Positions 24,977 through 32,689 are shown, counted from the stretch's first letter. The stretch: 35,483 bases of DNA from Oscillatoriaceae cyanobacterium M33_DOE_052 (GCA_015296065.1 DVDU01000024.1:1-35483), one strand, 5' to 3'. Notes: generated by a model from the sequence alone, not told the origin. A program made the numbers and translations.

Positions 24977-27766
24977 TTAGAAATCTTGACAACTTGGATT
25001 TTGTTCCCAGTTCGACCTCTTACTATCTGAGATTACCTCGGCCAATAGATCCACTGTCCCATCAGGATGCACCACCCAGCTTTGCGCTTCTATTAAAGAT
25101 CGAGACTGTCCCTCATCCCGACCCTCTCCCAAAAAGGGAGATGGGGAGAGATGGGGGGAGATGGGGAGAGATGGGAAGAGATGGGGAGAATTCTCTCTCC
25201 CTTTCTCTCCTAGTCTCGCCAGGTCTCGATCGCTCTGTGCTAGTCCCTCCCTTTCTCCCTGGAGTGGGAGAAACGAGTTGAGGGATAGAGGGGATGATAT
25301 CACCCGCAAATCTTGCCACAGGGTCTGCCCTCGCAAAGGTTCTAAGGCATTTTCTGGCAAACCACCGCGCCCAGCGACGGTAAAAGAGTTACCCTGTGCT
25401 GCGGCACAACCAACGATGACTCTCTCGCTGGCATCGATGACATTTGCTGGTAATTCTTCTAATCCTGATGATGGATGAGCATCGGGATTACTAATCGTCA
25501 CGGTGCCAGAAACCCCAAACTGGGAAGAAGCCGTAATATCGCTATTACCAGTGGGGAAAGGACGAAACTCAGTCCCGAAAATGCCTCTAGAGTTAATTTC
25601 AATATTGCCCCCCGCTCCGGCTACGGCATTGGCTGTGATATCGCTGTTTTGTAAAGCGGCAATAATATCAGTGCTGATGTTGATGTTGCCGCCGTTGCCG
25701 TTGGTGCCTGCGGTGGCGGTGATGAAACCTCCGCCGCGTAATTGTAAGGAGGCGGTTTGGAGGTTAATATTACCGCCACTGCCGAAGTTGGTGGCGGCGG
25801 TTAATCCTCCTTTATCGGCGATAAATACTTCACTGGCGCTAATTCTGATGTCGCCGCCGTTACCGGTGCCGTCATTCCTGGCGGCGATTTGGGCTCGATC
25901 GGTCAATCGCAAAACCGGGGTGTTGATGGTGATGTTGCCGGATGCGCCGCTGGGAACTGGTCCGATGCCAAATAGCTGTTGTCTAACTGGTTCGACGATG
26001 ACGGCGGCGGAAAGGATGGCGGTGGGATTGGCGGCTCCGGCGACGGCGCCGGTGATTTCTACGGATTCGCTGGCGTTGATGGTGACGCTACCGGCGGCGC
26101 CGGTGGCGAGGTTACTCGAAGATATGGCGGCTCCTCCTGCGGCGATTAAGCGTTTGGTGTTGATGGTTAGGTTTCCGGCATTGCCTGCGTTGATGGTGGA
26201 GGCGCCGATGACGCTGCCTTGAAAGGATACGGGATTGACGCCGATCGCTTCGACAAATTCTCGAGCGTTGACGGTGGTGTTACCTCCGGCTCCGGTTCTC
26301 CAGGCGATCGCCGCCACCGATGCGCCTCCCAATACGGTTAAACCCCCTGTAGAAATATTCAGTGCCCCCCCGGCTCCAGCGCCGAAGCTGATGGCACCGA
26401 TGCGAGTACCGATCGACCGATTCACTCGCGCTGAGCCTACGGCTTCGATCTGTTCTGCAATCTCCAGATTCACATCCCCGGCTTTAGCATCACTGAAGGT
26501 GGCGGCAATAATTCCCCCCCCATCTTCTATGTGCAAATAGGGGGCTACGATGTCAATATTGCCACCGCTGCCACTAGCTACGGTTTGATTAAATAATCCA
26601 GAGCGCACCTCGCCACCAGGAGTTGTCCCGATGATTTCCAAAGCAGTTGCGGCATTAACTTGTAAGGTGCCTGCGCTATTTTCACCTTGGTTTTCAATTA
26701 ACACTAATGAACCGTCGGTGAGGGTGATGTTATTGCCTCGAATCCCAATGTTCGGGCTGCCACTGCCGCTGGAGTCAACCGCTGCGCGATCGTGCATTTG
26801 CACATCAGCGAACTCCTGCACTCCTTCATAACCGAAGCGCCAACCCAATGGCAACTGGGTGAGACTCACGAATCCCGCCCCTACACTTCCTATCTCTATC
26901 TGCCCCCCAGATGCCCTGATGATGCCGCCATCTAATGTCACGGCACCTCCCACTAGAGCCAAGGTTTGCCCCGGTATAACTGCTAAACCAGTTGTATTAT
27001 TTTCTCCCCTCTCAATTTGGGTAGAGAATGTAGCTCGATTCATCGAGAAATTATTGCCCCCACCCATCACCTGAATTTCTCCAGGACTGTGAAGATTGCC
27101 TCCAAACTGCAACCCCAAGGGGACGCTGATGGTGAGTAGTGGCGGCGTTTCTGGATTAATGGCGCTGTAGTCCATGCCATCAGCAAATTTAATGCTGTTG
27201 GCGGTACTGCCGATAAACGAACCACCAATATTTAAACTGGCATTTGGTCCAAATACGATGCCATTCGGGTTGATGAGAAATAAACTGGCGTTGCCGTTGG
27301 CTTTGATTATGCCATCGATTTGGGATATATTGCCCCCGGTAACTCTGGTGATAATGTTCTCAATTGTGGTGGCATTATCAAACCAGGCGGTGGCTGTGGT
27401 GGTGAGGGAAAATTCCCGGAAGCTGTGAAATAGGTTACTTCCCGCTTGGGTGCCTCCGGTAATTCTCTCGATATTCCCTTCTCTGGTGATGGCGGAGTTT
27501 TGGGGGAGGGTGCCATCCGGTACGATTTGGGCATTTACGGCTTTAATGACGCTGCCCGATAATACTAAAGTCAAGCCCAGAGTTAATAACCCATCGCCTC
27601 TTGTCCTCACCCTATTGGCCAAATGAATGGTATGTGGCAATATTTCTATAATTCTGAATGTCATCCCTTGTTGTCTCCAGAGTGGCAAAAACCTTGGCTG
27701 CCTAGAGTTGCTCCAGTAAGCATCATTTTGTTCTGTGTTTCCTACTATTTTGTCTGTACCCTTCAT
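24977..27766 (-). CDS. Filamentous haemagglutinin N-terminal (TpsA-like) adhesin B
   Basis: This 929-residue paralogue of adhesin A has the same layout: signal sequence (GLLTLGLTLVLSGSVIKAVNAQ), TPS domain (LFLINPNGIVFGPNASLNIG), a Gly/Asn-rich beta-helix, and the C-terminal tail ending NPSCQDF. It is first in the three-gene operon and its stop is directly followed by the start of adhesin A. About 60 residues between DLRVISS and EGQSRSLIEA are encoded by a hairpin-ended repeat element (25110-25293), translated in frame (PLSLNSFLPLQGEREGLAQS and on). The first ATG is at 27766; an ATG at 27664 with ggag upstream is an alternative that still keeps the signal sequence. Surface adhesion or biofilm function is family-based. 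Confidence 0.88.
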   Translation of the reverse strand: MKGTDKIVGNTEQNDAYWSNSRQPRFLPLWRQQGMTFRIIEILPHTIHLANRVRTRGDGLLTLGLTLVLSGSVIKAVNAQIVPDGTLPQNSAITREGNIERITGGTQAGSNLFHSFREFSLTTTATAWFDNATTIENIITRVTGGNISQIDGIIKANGNASLFLINPNGIVFGPNASLNIGGSFIGSTANSIKFADGMDYSAINPETPPLLTISVPLGLQFGGNLHSPGEIQVMGGGNNFSMNRATFSTQIERGENNTTGLAVIPGQTLALVGGAVTLDGGIIRASGGQIEIGSVGAGFVSLTQLPLGWRFGYEGVQEFADVQMHDRAAVDSSGSGSPNIGIRGNNITLTDGSLVLIENQGENSAGTLQVNAATALEIIGTTPGGEVRSGLFNQTVASGSGGNIDIVAPYLHIEDGGGIIAATFSDAKAGDVNLEIAEQIEAVGSARVNRSIGTRIGAISFGAGAGGALNISTGGLTVLGGASVAAIAWRTGAGGNTTVNAREFVEAIGVNPVSFQGSVIGASTINAGNAGNLTINTKRLIAAGGAAISSSNLATGAAGSVTINASESVEITGAVAGAANPTAILSAAVIVEPVRQQLFGIGPVPSGASGNITINTPVLRLTDRAQIAARNDGTGNGGDIRISASEVFIADKGGLTAATNFGSGGNINLQTASLQLRGGGFITATAGTNGNGGNINISTDIIAALQNSDITANAVAGAGGNIEINSRGIFGTEFRPFPTGNSDITASSQFGVSGTVTISNPDAHPSSGLEELPANVIDASERVIVGCAAAQGNSFTVAGRGGLPENALEPLRGQTLWQDLRVISSPLSLNSFLPLQGEREGLAQSDRDLARLGEKGRENSPHLFPSLPISPHLSPSPFLGEGRDEGQSRSLIEAQSWVVHPDGTVDLLAEVISDSKRSNWEQNPSCQDF
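25110..25293. mobile_element. MITE-like repeat (copy 2) inside the adhesin B reading frame
   Basis: The left end, ccctcatcccgaccctctcc, and the right end, gagttgagggatagagggg, match the termini of the intergenic copy at 5868-6000. The right hairpin is tttctccc/gggagaaa (25252-25273). The interior, about 50 bp longer than copy 1, is expanded by agatggggag-type units at 25138-25190. The element is read through as protein without a stop. Confidence 0.72.
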
Positions 27767-27982
27767 GGGATGATATCAACTCTTATGGCTTTGTTGGTGA
27801 ATAAATAATGAAACCGGAGATAACTGCATTCAAAAACTAGAACTATGTGCCCGGAATTGATCTGAGACTATCTGGCTGGTTTATGATTTATATTATTACC
27901 ATTGTTGACATTTTGTCTGGTTTAGGTAAGCGTTAGGTAACGCAGGCATTGGGCAGGATTTAGTCCTAAATCTCGGCCTCAA

Positions 27983-28027
27983 TGTCATTGGTGATTGGTC
28001 ATTACTCATTGGTCATTGGTCATTTGA
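27983..28027. repeat. Heptamer repeat (ggtcatt family)
   Basis: Imperfect units gtcattg, gtgattg, gtcatta, ctcattg, gtcattg and gtcattt form a short array in the intergenic region. It is the same family as at 2200-2262. Confidence 0.75.
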
Positions 28028-28435
28028 CTGGAGCGGCAGGTCGGCATCAATATTTATGATCCCAGCTTGAGCTTTATGTATGTCAGCCCATACCAAGAGA
28101 CTGTAACCCCCCGGGACTGCCTTGGCGGACAAGGGCAAAAGCTGTAATTTGACAAAATTAGCCGAAACTGTCTAGGTGCAAAAGTCTGGTTTTGGTTTGT
28201 TCTTCAACAACACTCCTTGATTTTTTGGTGGCAATGATTTTCGCGTTATTACCCCCGTCCGTTGGTTTTTTGGATTTTGGCCACCATTGTGATTCAAAAT
28301 TGTTGGAAAAACGAATATTTAACTATTTAAGCTATTCCCAGATTATCACGTGTGGGCAAATTTGTATGATTTTTTACAAAAATTTAATTCTGCTGATAAT
28401 TTTCTTAATATTTTTACCCAGATGAAACGAATAAA

Positions 28436-28462
28436 CCCCCAAGCCGAAGGCGGCTATGGGGG
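28436..28462 (-). terminator. Rho-independent terminator of the pseudo-caspase gene
   Basis: On the minus strand, ccccc-at-agccg pairs with cggctt-ggggg around a short loop, about 11 base pairs with one bulge. It is followed by the T-rich gtttattcgtttc. It sits about 50 bp beyond the stop of the gene at 28510-30807. Confidence 0.7.
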
Positions 28463-28509
28463 CGAAAAATCACATCAGCATTAGAGCTGGGAAATGGGAG
28501 GAAATCTGG

Positions 28510-30807
28510 TTAGTTGCCTGGTTGCCACTTGACGATCGCTTTTTGGGCTTCGGGATAAAGGCTACTGTCTTTGGGGATTAATTTGGCGGCGGCGATCGCG
28601 TCTGGGAAGCGACCCCGGCGGGCGCGATATTGGGCGATTTCCCAAATTTTTTGGCTCCACAATTCGGTAGCGGTGCGAGCTTGGGCGTGCAGGGGTTCGC
28701 CGGATGTGATGTCGCTGACTTTGGCGATCGCCTGACTGTAAGTAGTCAGCACTCCGGGACGAATTAAAGCCTCTGCATCTTTGAGCAGTTTGGTATTTTC
28801 CTGCTGGAGTTGGTATTGCGGTTGCCAGGTAGCAATTTGCTGCTCGGCTTTGGCCCGGAGTTGCGCCCGATCGAACGGCACCATTTTTGCCGCTGCGATG
28901 GCATTACCAAAATTCCCCTCCTCAGCTCGGGCGTAGGCAATATCCAAAATCACCTGACTCCAGCGATCGATATTTTGCTGCGCTTCTGGGTACAAACGGT
29001 CTGAGGGTTTAATTTGTCGCGACCGAGCGATCGCATTCACAAACGCCGACGCCTGAGAAGATTTCAGCGGCGCCATCGGCAAGTTTCCCGTAGCATTATT
29101 TACCTGTGTGCTACCCGATGCAGTGCCAGTAGCAGTATTGCTCGGTTGCCCAGTAGCAGTATTACTCGGTTGCCCAGTGGCAGTATTACTCGGTTGCCCA
29201 GTGGCAGTATTGCTCGGTTGCCCAGTGGCAGTATTGCTCGGTTGTGCCGTAGCAGTATTACTCGGTTGCCCAGTAGCAGTATTACTCGGTTGCCCAGTGG
29301 CAGTATTGCTCGGTTGTGCCGTGACGGTATTGCTCGGTTGTGCCGTAGCAGTATTGCTCGGTTGTGCCGTAGCAGTATTGCTCGGTTGCCCAGTAGCAGT
29401 ATTGCTCGGTTGCCCAGTAGCAGTATTGCTCCCCGTCTCCGAGTCTCCGAGTCTCCCCGTCTCCGAGTCTCCCCGGCTCCCCGTCTCCCCGTCTCCGAGT
29501 CTCCCCGTCTCCGAGTCTCCCCGGCTCCCCGGCTCCGAGTCTCCCGCGCCGTTGATGGAGTTAGCCGGGACAATTATTCCTGGCAGGGGTGATGTTTTTT
29601 CCATCCGATCGGCCACAGTTTCTTGAGTAGAAGCCTGCTGCTGGGCGGGTTGCTGGTCGATAAAAGCGGCTAACTTAGCGAGGGCAATGCCACAAAGTAG
29701 TATCAGAGCCACGGCAGCGAGGGAAAATTTTTCCTCTCGTTTTGTGGGTGCTTCATCTTTATCCGTGGCGACAGTGGGGCTCGGAGCAGATGGCGAAAGG
29801 CTGGCGCCATTAGTGGTGGCGGGCGGTCGTTGTTTTGCCCCTAGTAAAGCGGTGGCAGTGGAGAAACTGTTGTTATCGGCTTTGTCGCCGTTGAGTTCTT
29901 CGAGGTTGGCTACGGATGCTCTTCCGGGGAGACCTTCCACCAGTGCTTCTTTCGGGAGAGTCCGGGGTGGTAAGGGCAAGGCTTCATCAGTGGCATGCTC
30001 AGTATCTGGGGTATTGGCATCGGCGGGAGCTTCTAAAGGCCACAAGACGCCTTGGATTTTGGCCGGGGGGTAGATGACCAAGAGGGGGTCTTGTCTGGGG
30101 CGAAAGTATTGCTCGCTGATTTCGGGCAGACGCGATCGCAGATGGGCGTCTAATTGTTCGAGGGTGTGGCAGCCTTGGCGCAAACCTTCCAAAAGAGCGG
30201 CGGTGAAAAAGCCGCGTTCGAGTCCGGCGACTTCTCGAGAAAATTGGTCATGTTGGCAGGAAAAAATGGTGGGGATTTCTAACTGACGGGCGATCGCCTC
30301 CGTGGCTGGTCCGATTCTGGCGTTACCGAGAGTACCCGTGGCGCGGTTAACATCTAGAATTACCAGCGCCCGATCGGAGCCAGAAGCCGCCTTGAGGCTT
30401 TCGAGGATTTCTCTGGTGGGAATGCCGGTATTCCCCACATCATCGGGATTGCCTTCAATGGGCATCAGGTAATCCTCTCCCTGCCAGCTTACGCCATAAC
30501 CACTGAAAAAAAACCAAAAGATATCACCGGCGGCCAACTGCTCGCAACCGGCGAGGAGGGCTTGCCGGATATTTTCGCGATTGGGATAGGTGCTGCGGTT
30601 GCCGATGCCTTCGGCGACGTAAACGTTCGGCGGCGAGCTTTCCGTGAGCAATTGGCATTTAGGAGCGGCAAATCCTCCTAGCTCGATGAGAAAGTTATTC
30701 AGAGCCTGAGCGTCTTGTTGGGCAAAACTCAAAGGCTGAAAAAACTGATATTGGTTGACGCCGATGGCGATGCTACCGTAATTTTTCATCCCTGCTAATT
30801 CCACCAT
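28510..30807 (-). CDS. Pseudo-orthocaspase with membrane helix and minisatellite
   Basis: This 765-residue protein has an N-terminal caspase-fold (C14) domain, residues 7-250. The usual catalytic His motif SGHG reads SGYG (Y104 in FFFSGYGVSWQGEDYLMP). The usual DCC/DSC cysteine position reads ILDVNRA (N154), so the dyad is Tyr/Asn and proteolysis is not expected. A linker leads to one transmembrane helix (about 361-382, SLAAVALILLCGIALAKLAA). Then comes a low-complexity tract of GDSETGRL-type octapeptides (424-460) and thirteen NTATGQPS-type octapeptides (461-564). The last 170 residues are helical repeats with recurring LYPEAQ and AIAAAK motifs. The ATG at 30789 (MKNYGSIAIG) is an equally good start. 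Proteolytically inactive orthocaspases are known from cyanobacteria; their role is unclear. Confidence 0.9.
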   Translation of the reverse strand: MVELAGMKNYGSIAIGVNQYQFFQPLSFAQQDAQALNNFLIELGGFAAPKCQLLTESSPPNVYVAEGIGNRSTYPNRENIRQALLAGCEQLAAGDIFWFFFSGYGVSWQGEDYLMPIEGNPDDVGNTGIPTREILESLKAASGSDRALVILDVNRATGTLGNARIGPATEAIARQLEIPTIFSCQHDQFSREVAGLERGFFTAALLEGLRQGCHTLEQLDAHLRSRLPEISEQYFRPRQDPLLVIYPPAKIQGVLWPLEAPADANTPDTEHATDEALPLPPRTLPKEALVEGLPGRASVANLEELNGDKADNNSFSTATALLGAKQRPPATTNGASLSPSAPSPTVATDKDEAPTKREEKFSLAAVALILLCGIALAKLAAFIDQQPAQQQASTQETVADRMEKTSPLPGIIVPANSINGAGDSEPGSRGDSETGRLGDGETGSRGDSETGRLGDSETGSNTATGQPSNTATGQPSNTATAQPSNTATAQPSNTVTAQPSNTATGQPSNTATGQPSNTATAQPSNTATGQPSNTATGQPSNTATGQPSNTATGQPSNTATGTASGSTQVNNATGNLPMAPLKSSQASAFVNAIARSRQIKPSDRLYPEAQQNIDRWSQVILDIAYARAEEGNFGNAIAAAKMVPFDRAQLRAKAEQQIATWQPQYQLQQENTKLLKDAEALIRPGVLTTYSQAIAKVSDITSGEPLHAQARTATELWSQKIWEIAQYRARRGRFPDAIAAAKLIPKDSSLYPEAQKAIVKWQPGN
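29116..29427. repeat. 24-bp coding minisatellite (NTATGQPS octapeptide)
   Basis: Thirteen tandem 24-bp units, the last degenerate, encode NTAT(G/A)QPS. Units differ mainly at one codon (Gly or Ala) and one Val variant. The repeat length keeps frame on both strands, which explains the long spurious frames seen on the opposite strand. Confidence 0.92.
29435..29546. repeat. 8-bp octamer array (gtctccga/gtctcccc) inside the gene
   Basis: Fourteen contiguous eight-base units of gtctccga, gtctcccc and ggctcccc type are translated with an eight-residue period (GDSETGRL, GDGETGSR). The unit is the same family as at 13474 and 22518. Confidence 0.9.
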
Positions 30808-31141
30808 TATAAGCTGCGTGCCTACCCTTCCCTATCATCAGAGCGCGCCTGGGGCACCAAAGGGGGAGGACTGGTATGGACCTTGCGTCGTGGCATCAGG
30901 CCGGGGATGGGGTGGGAAGGGTTTATCTAATCTATGTTAGTGGGGAATTGACCCAGAGCGATCGGGCGATGAGGGAAAAACTGACCAGATTTGAGGTTCA
31001 GGGTAAAATCTGCCGGATGTTTGCCTGCGATCGGCTCCCATCATCGGACTGAAAAAAGCACATAAAAAAAGTGAGGCCCAATTTAATCACAGCCTCACTT
31101 TTTGCACCAATATCCGGATTTTTCTGTATTCGCCCCTTAGT
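30808..31141. other. Intergenic region upstream of the pseudo-caspase
   Basis: This 334-bp gap lies between two minus-strand genes. It carries the terminator at 31066-31103 and must include the promoter of the pseudo-caspase gene. I see no coding sequence, no repeat family member and no clear promoter motif. Confidence 0.6.
31066..31103 (-). terminator. Strong terminator of the 31142-31585 gene
   Basis: The arms aaaaagtgaggc and gcctcacttttt form a perfect 12-bp stem with a 14-nt loop. On the minus strand a run of seven T follows the stem. The symmetry means it could also work on the plus strand. Confidence 0.88.
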
Positions 31142-31585
31142 TTACCAAAGCGCTCTCACAGGGCGGCTCGGTGCGGGTTGGGAGACAGTACGTGGCTGTG
31201 TCATCGTCGGCTGTGTGGGTAAGGTCTCTACCATACGCACCCCACCATCCTTGTCCACGATCGCATAGGTGCCATCATTTTGCAGCACGGCATAGCTGTC
31301 ATCGTCAAACACGATGATTTCTGTACCGGGCACAATTCCCAAGCGGGTTTGGGTCGTGCGGGGGATGTCCAGTCTTCTGGTGTCGCCATTCGGCGTTTCC
31401 AAGGTGACGATTTGGTTGTTGATTGCTGATACCCTACCCCGGTAAGTCTCTCGCATCATGTTTTGAGCCACTAGCTGCTCTCCAGAAGCTGCTGCCGGTT
31501 CTGCCACACTGGGATAGGCTGTGCCTAGGGCAATCAGAGCCCCAGCCAGTACACCCGCCGCCATTTTCATGTTTTGTCCTTTCAT
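31142..31585 (-). CDS. Small exported protein of unknown function
   Basis: This 147-residue protein has a clear signal peptide (MKMAAGVLAGALIALGTAYP, cleavage probably after SVA or nearby). A compact domain of about 80 residues follows (YRGRVSAINNQIVTLETPNG, then PGTEIIVFDDDSYAVLQNDG). The tail is Pro/Gln/Arg-rich. The strand pattern resembles small SH3-like or OB-like barrels, but I do not recognise a family. A ggaggag ribosome site lies just before ATG 31585; a second ATG at 31570 also has an aaaggac site. It is a single gene with its own terminator. Confidence 0.75.
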   Translation of the reverse strand: MKGQNMKMAAGVLAGALIALGTAYPSVAEPAAASGEQLVAQNMMRETYRGRVSAINNQIVTLETPNGDTRRLDIPRTTQTRLGIVPGTEIIVFDDDSYAVLQNDGTYAIVDKDGGVRMVETLPTQPTMTQPRTVSQPAPSRPVRALW

Positions 31586-31739
31586 TCACTCCTCCAAAAT
31601 TATCTAACTTTCAGAGATATTCAGGCATAACCCCATAGAGGGAAGGGATTAGAGGTATGTTCCCAATAGTCATGCCGGGAGGCCCGCCCTTTAGGAACCG
31701 GGGCGCGCTGTTCTCTGTCTGCACCAGTCTGATGGCTTC

Positions 31740-31773
31740 GACTCAACTAACTTTCGTCAGATCTAGTTGAGTC
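31740..31773. promoter_or_regulatory. Inverted repeat gactcaacta / tagttgagtc
   Basis: Perfect 10-bp arms are separated by 14 bases in the divergent intergenic region. This could be an operator or a small hairpin; no T-run follows on either strand, which favours a regulatory site. Confidence 0.4.
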
Positions 31774-31843
31774 TGGGTTCATTCTCCCATTTAATCATCT
31801 AGATTTAAAATCGTCAATCTAGTTCAGGTCTTCTTAAGTTAAC

Positions 31844-31872
31844 TTGACATTAACGTTTTTGGTGAGTTAAAT
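31844..31872 (+). promoter_or_regulatory. Putative sigma-70 promoter of the L,D-transpeptidase gene
   Basis: A perfect -35 box ttgaca (31844-31849) is followed after 17 bases by ttaaat (31867-31872) as a weak -10 box. It lies about 70 bp upstream of the start codon. Confidence 0.45.
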
Positions 31873-31941
31873 TTTCTTTAACCATGCGGGAATTGTGCTG
31901 GCCTTGTTGTAACTAAATATAGCTTAATTGGTTGGGTAGGA

Positions 31942-32538
31942 ATGAGAGACACAGGTAAATTGCGATCTCGGTGCCTGAGTTTGGCACTTTTGAGTATTGC
32001 CGTGAGTGTGGGTTTGGGGAACACGGGCAAAGCCAACGCATCCCTGCCCACTTCCCAAATAGAATTGATGCCGGTTCCCGAACCGCAATTGCCGCCCCTG
32101 GGGGATCTGTCGAAATACTTACCCCCAGAGGAATTGTATCGGGAGGAGTGGGGGACTCGTTTGGTGATTCGGTTAGGCGATCGGCGTGTGTATCTGTATA
32201 AAAACAACCAACTAACGGCGAGTTATCCAATTGCGATCGGCAAAGATGGCTGGGAAACTCCTACGGGCGAGTATGAAGTCATGGAAATGATTAGAGACCC
32301 GGCTTGGGAACACCCCTGGACCGGAGAAATCGTCCCCCCCGGTCCCGACAATCCCCTCGGCGCTCGCTGGATTGGCTTTTGGACCGATGGCACTAATTAT
32401 ATCGGCTTTCACGGCACCCCCAATGAAAACTCTGTGGGTAATGCCGCATCCCACGGCTGCATCAGAATGTACAACAAAGATATCTTAATGTTATTCGCCC
32501 AAGTGGATGTAGGCACTCCCGTCAAAGTTGAACCTTAG
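31942..32538 (+). CDS. L,D-transpeptidase (YkuD family)
   Basis: This 198-residue periplasmic enzyme forms 3-3 peptidoglycan cross-links or attaches proteins to peptidoglycan. A basic N-terminus and hydrophobic stretch (LSLALLSIAVSVGLG) give a signal peptide ending near ANA. The YkuD domain, from about 73, carries the conserved active-site region: H157 in GFHGTPN and then SHGCIRM with H171, G172 and catalytic C173. No LysM or other wall-binding domain is present. A close gtagga precedes the ATG. Transcription probably starts from the site at 31844-31872 and ends at the strong hairpin at 32571. Confidence 0.95.
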   Translation: MRDTGKLRSRCLSLALLSIAVSVGLGNTGKANASLPTSQIELMPVPEPQLPPLGDLSKYLPPEELYREEWGTRLVIRLGDRRVYLYKNNQLTASYPIAIGKDGWETPTGEYEVMEMIRDPAWEHPWTGEIVPPGPDNPLGARWIGFWTDGTNYIGFHGTPNENSVGNAASHGCIRMYNKDILMLFAQVDVGTPVKVEP

Positions 32539-32570
32539 CACTCTAAATTTAACTGCATTCTCAATTTTGG

Positions 32571-32604
32571 TAGGGGCAATTCAGCAATTGCCCCTAATTT
32601 TTTT
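32571..32604 (+). terminator. Rho-independent terminator of the L,D-transpeptidase gene
   Basis: The arms taggggcaatt and aattgccccta form a perfect 11-bp stem around cagc, followed by a, then eight T. Confidence 0.92.
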
Positions 32605-32650
32605 TCTCCTGAGTCAATAAATCATACCATTTACAAAAATTCAGGCAACA

Positions 32651-32689
32651 GTAGGGTTAAGGGGCGACCACTCTTGGTTCGCCCCTACT
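32651..32689 (-). terminator. Hairpin downstream of the TPR/EF-hand gene
   Basis: The arms aggggcga and tcgcccct form an 8-bp stem, extended by outer gtagg/cctac-like pairing, about 50 bp beyond the minus-strand stop. The gtaggggcga sequence also resembles a common interspersed repeat of cyanobacteria. Confidence 0.45.

Larger units (their letters stand above)
27767..28509. other. Long intergenic region upstream of the adhesin operon
   Basis: This 743-bp stretch separates two minus-strand units and should contain the adhesin promoter. It holds a heptamer array at 27983-28027 and a terminator at 28436-28462. An AT-rich block lies at 28290-28425. No convincing gene is seen; an open plus-strand frame at 28192-28425 has no ribosome site and no recognisable domain. 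Confidence 0.6.
31586..31941. other. Divergent intergenic region with inverted repeat and promoter
   Basis: This 356-bp region separates divergent genes, so it carries promoters for both. It contains a 10-bp inverted repeat at 31740-31773 and a sigma-70-like promoter at 31844-31872 facing the L,D-transpeptidase. The second half is AT-rich. Confidence 0.6.

Noticed and set aside
25503-26222. Long open frame (239 codons) opposite adhesin B, with similar frames elsewhere opposite the adhesins
   Set aside because: It is the complement of Gly/Asn-rich repeat codons of the adhesin, which rarely produce antisense stops. Composition (Pro/Ala/Leu repeats) mirrors the sense strand and there are no start signals.
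28192-28425. Open plus-strand frame of 77 codons in the AT-rich intergenic region
   Set aside because: No ribosome site, starts within low-complexity AT-rich DNA, hydrophobic composition follows base composition, and no recognisable domain.
29014-29626. Several long overlapping frames opposite the minisatellite
   Set aside because: 24-bp and 8-bp repeats keep all frames open. The sense frame carries the caspase fold, membrane helix and C-terminal repeats, so the others are shadows.
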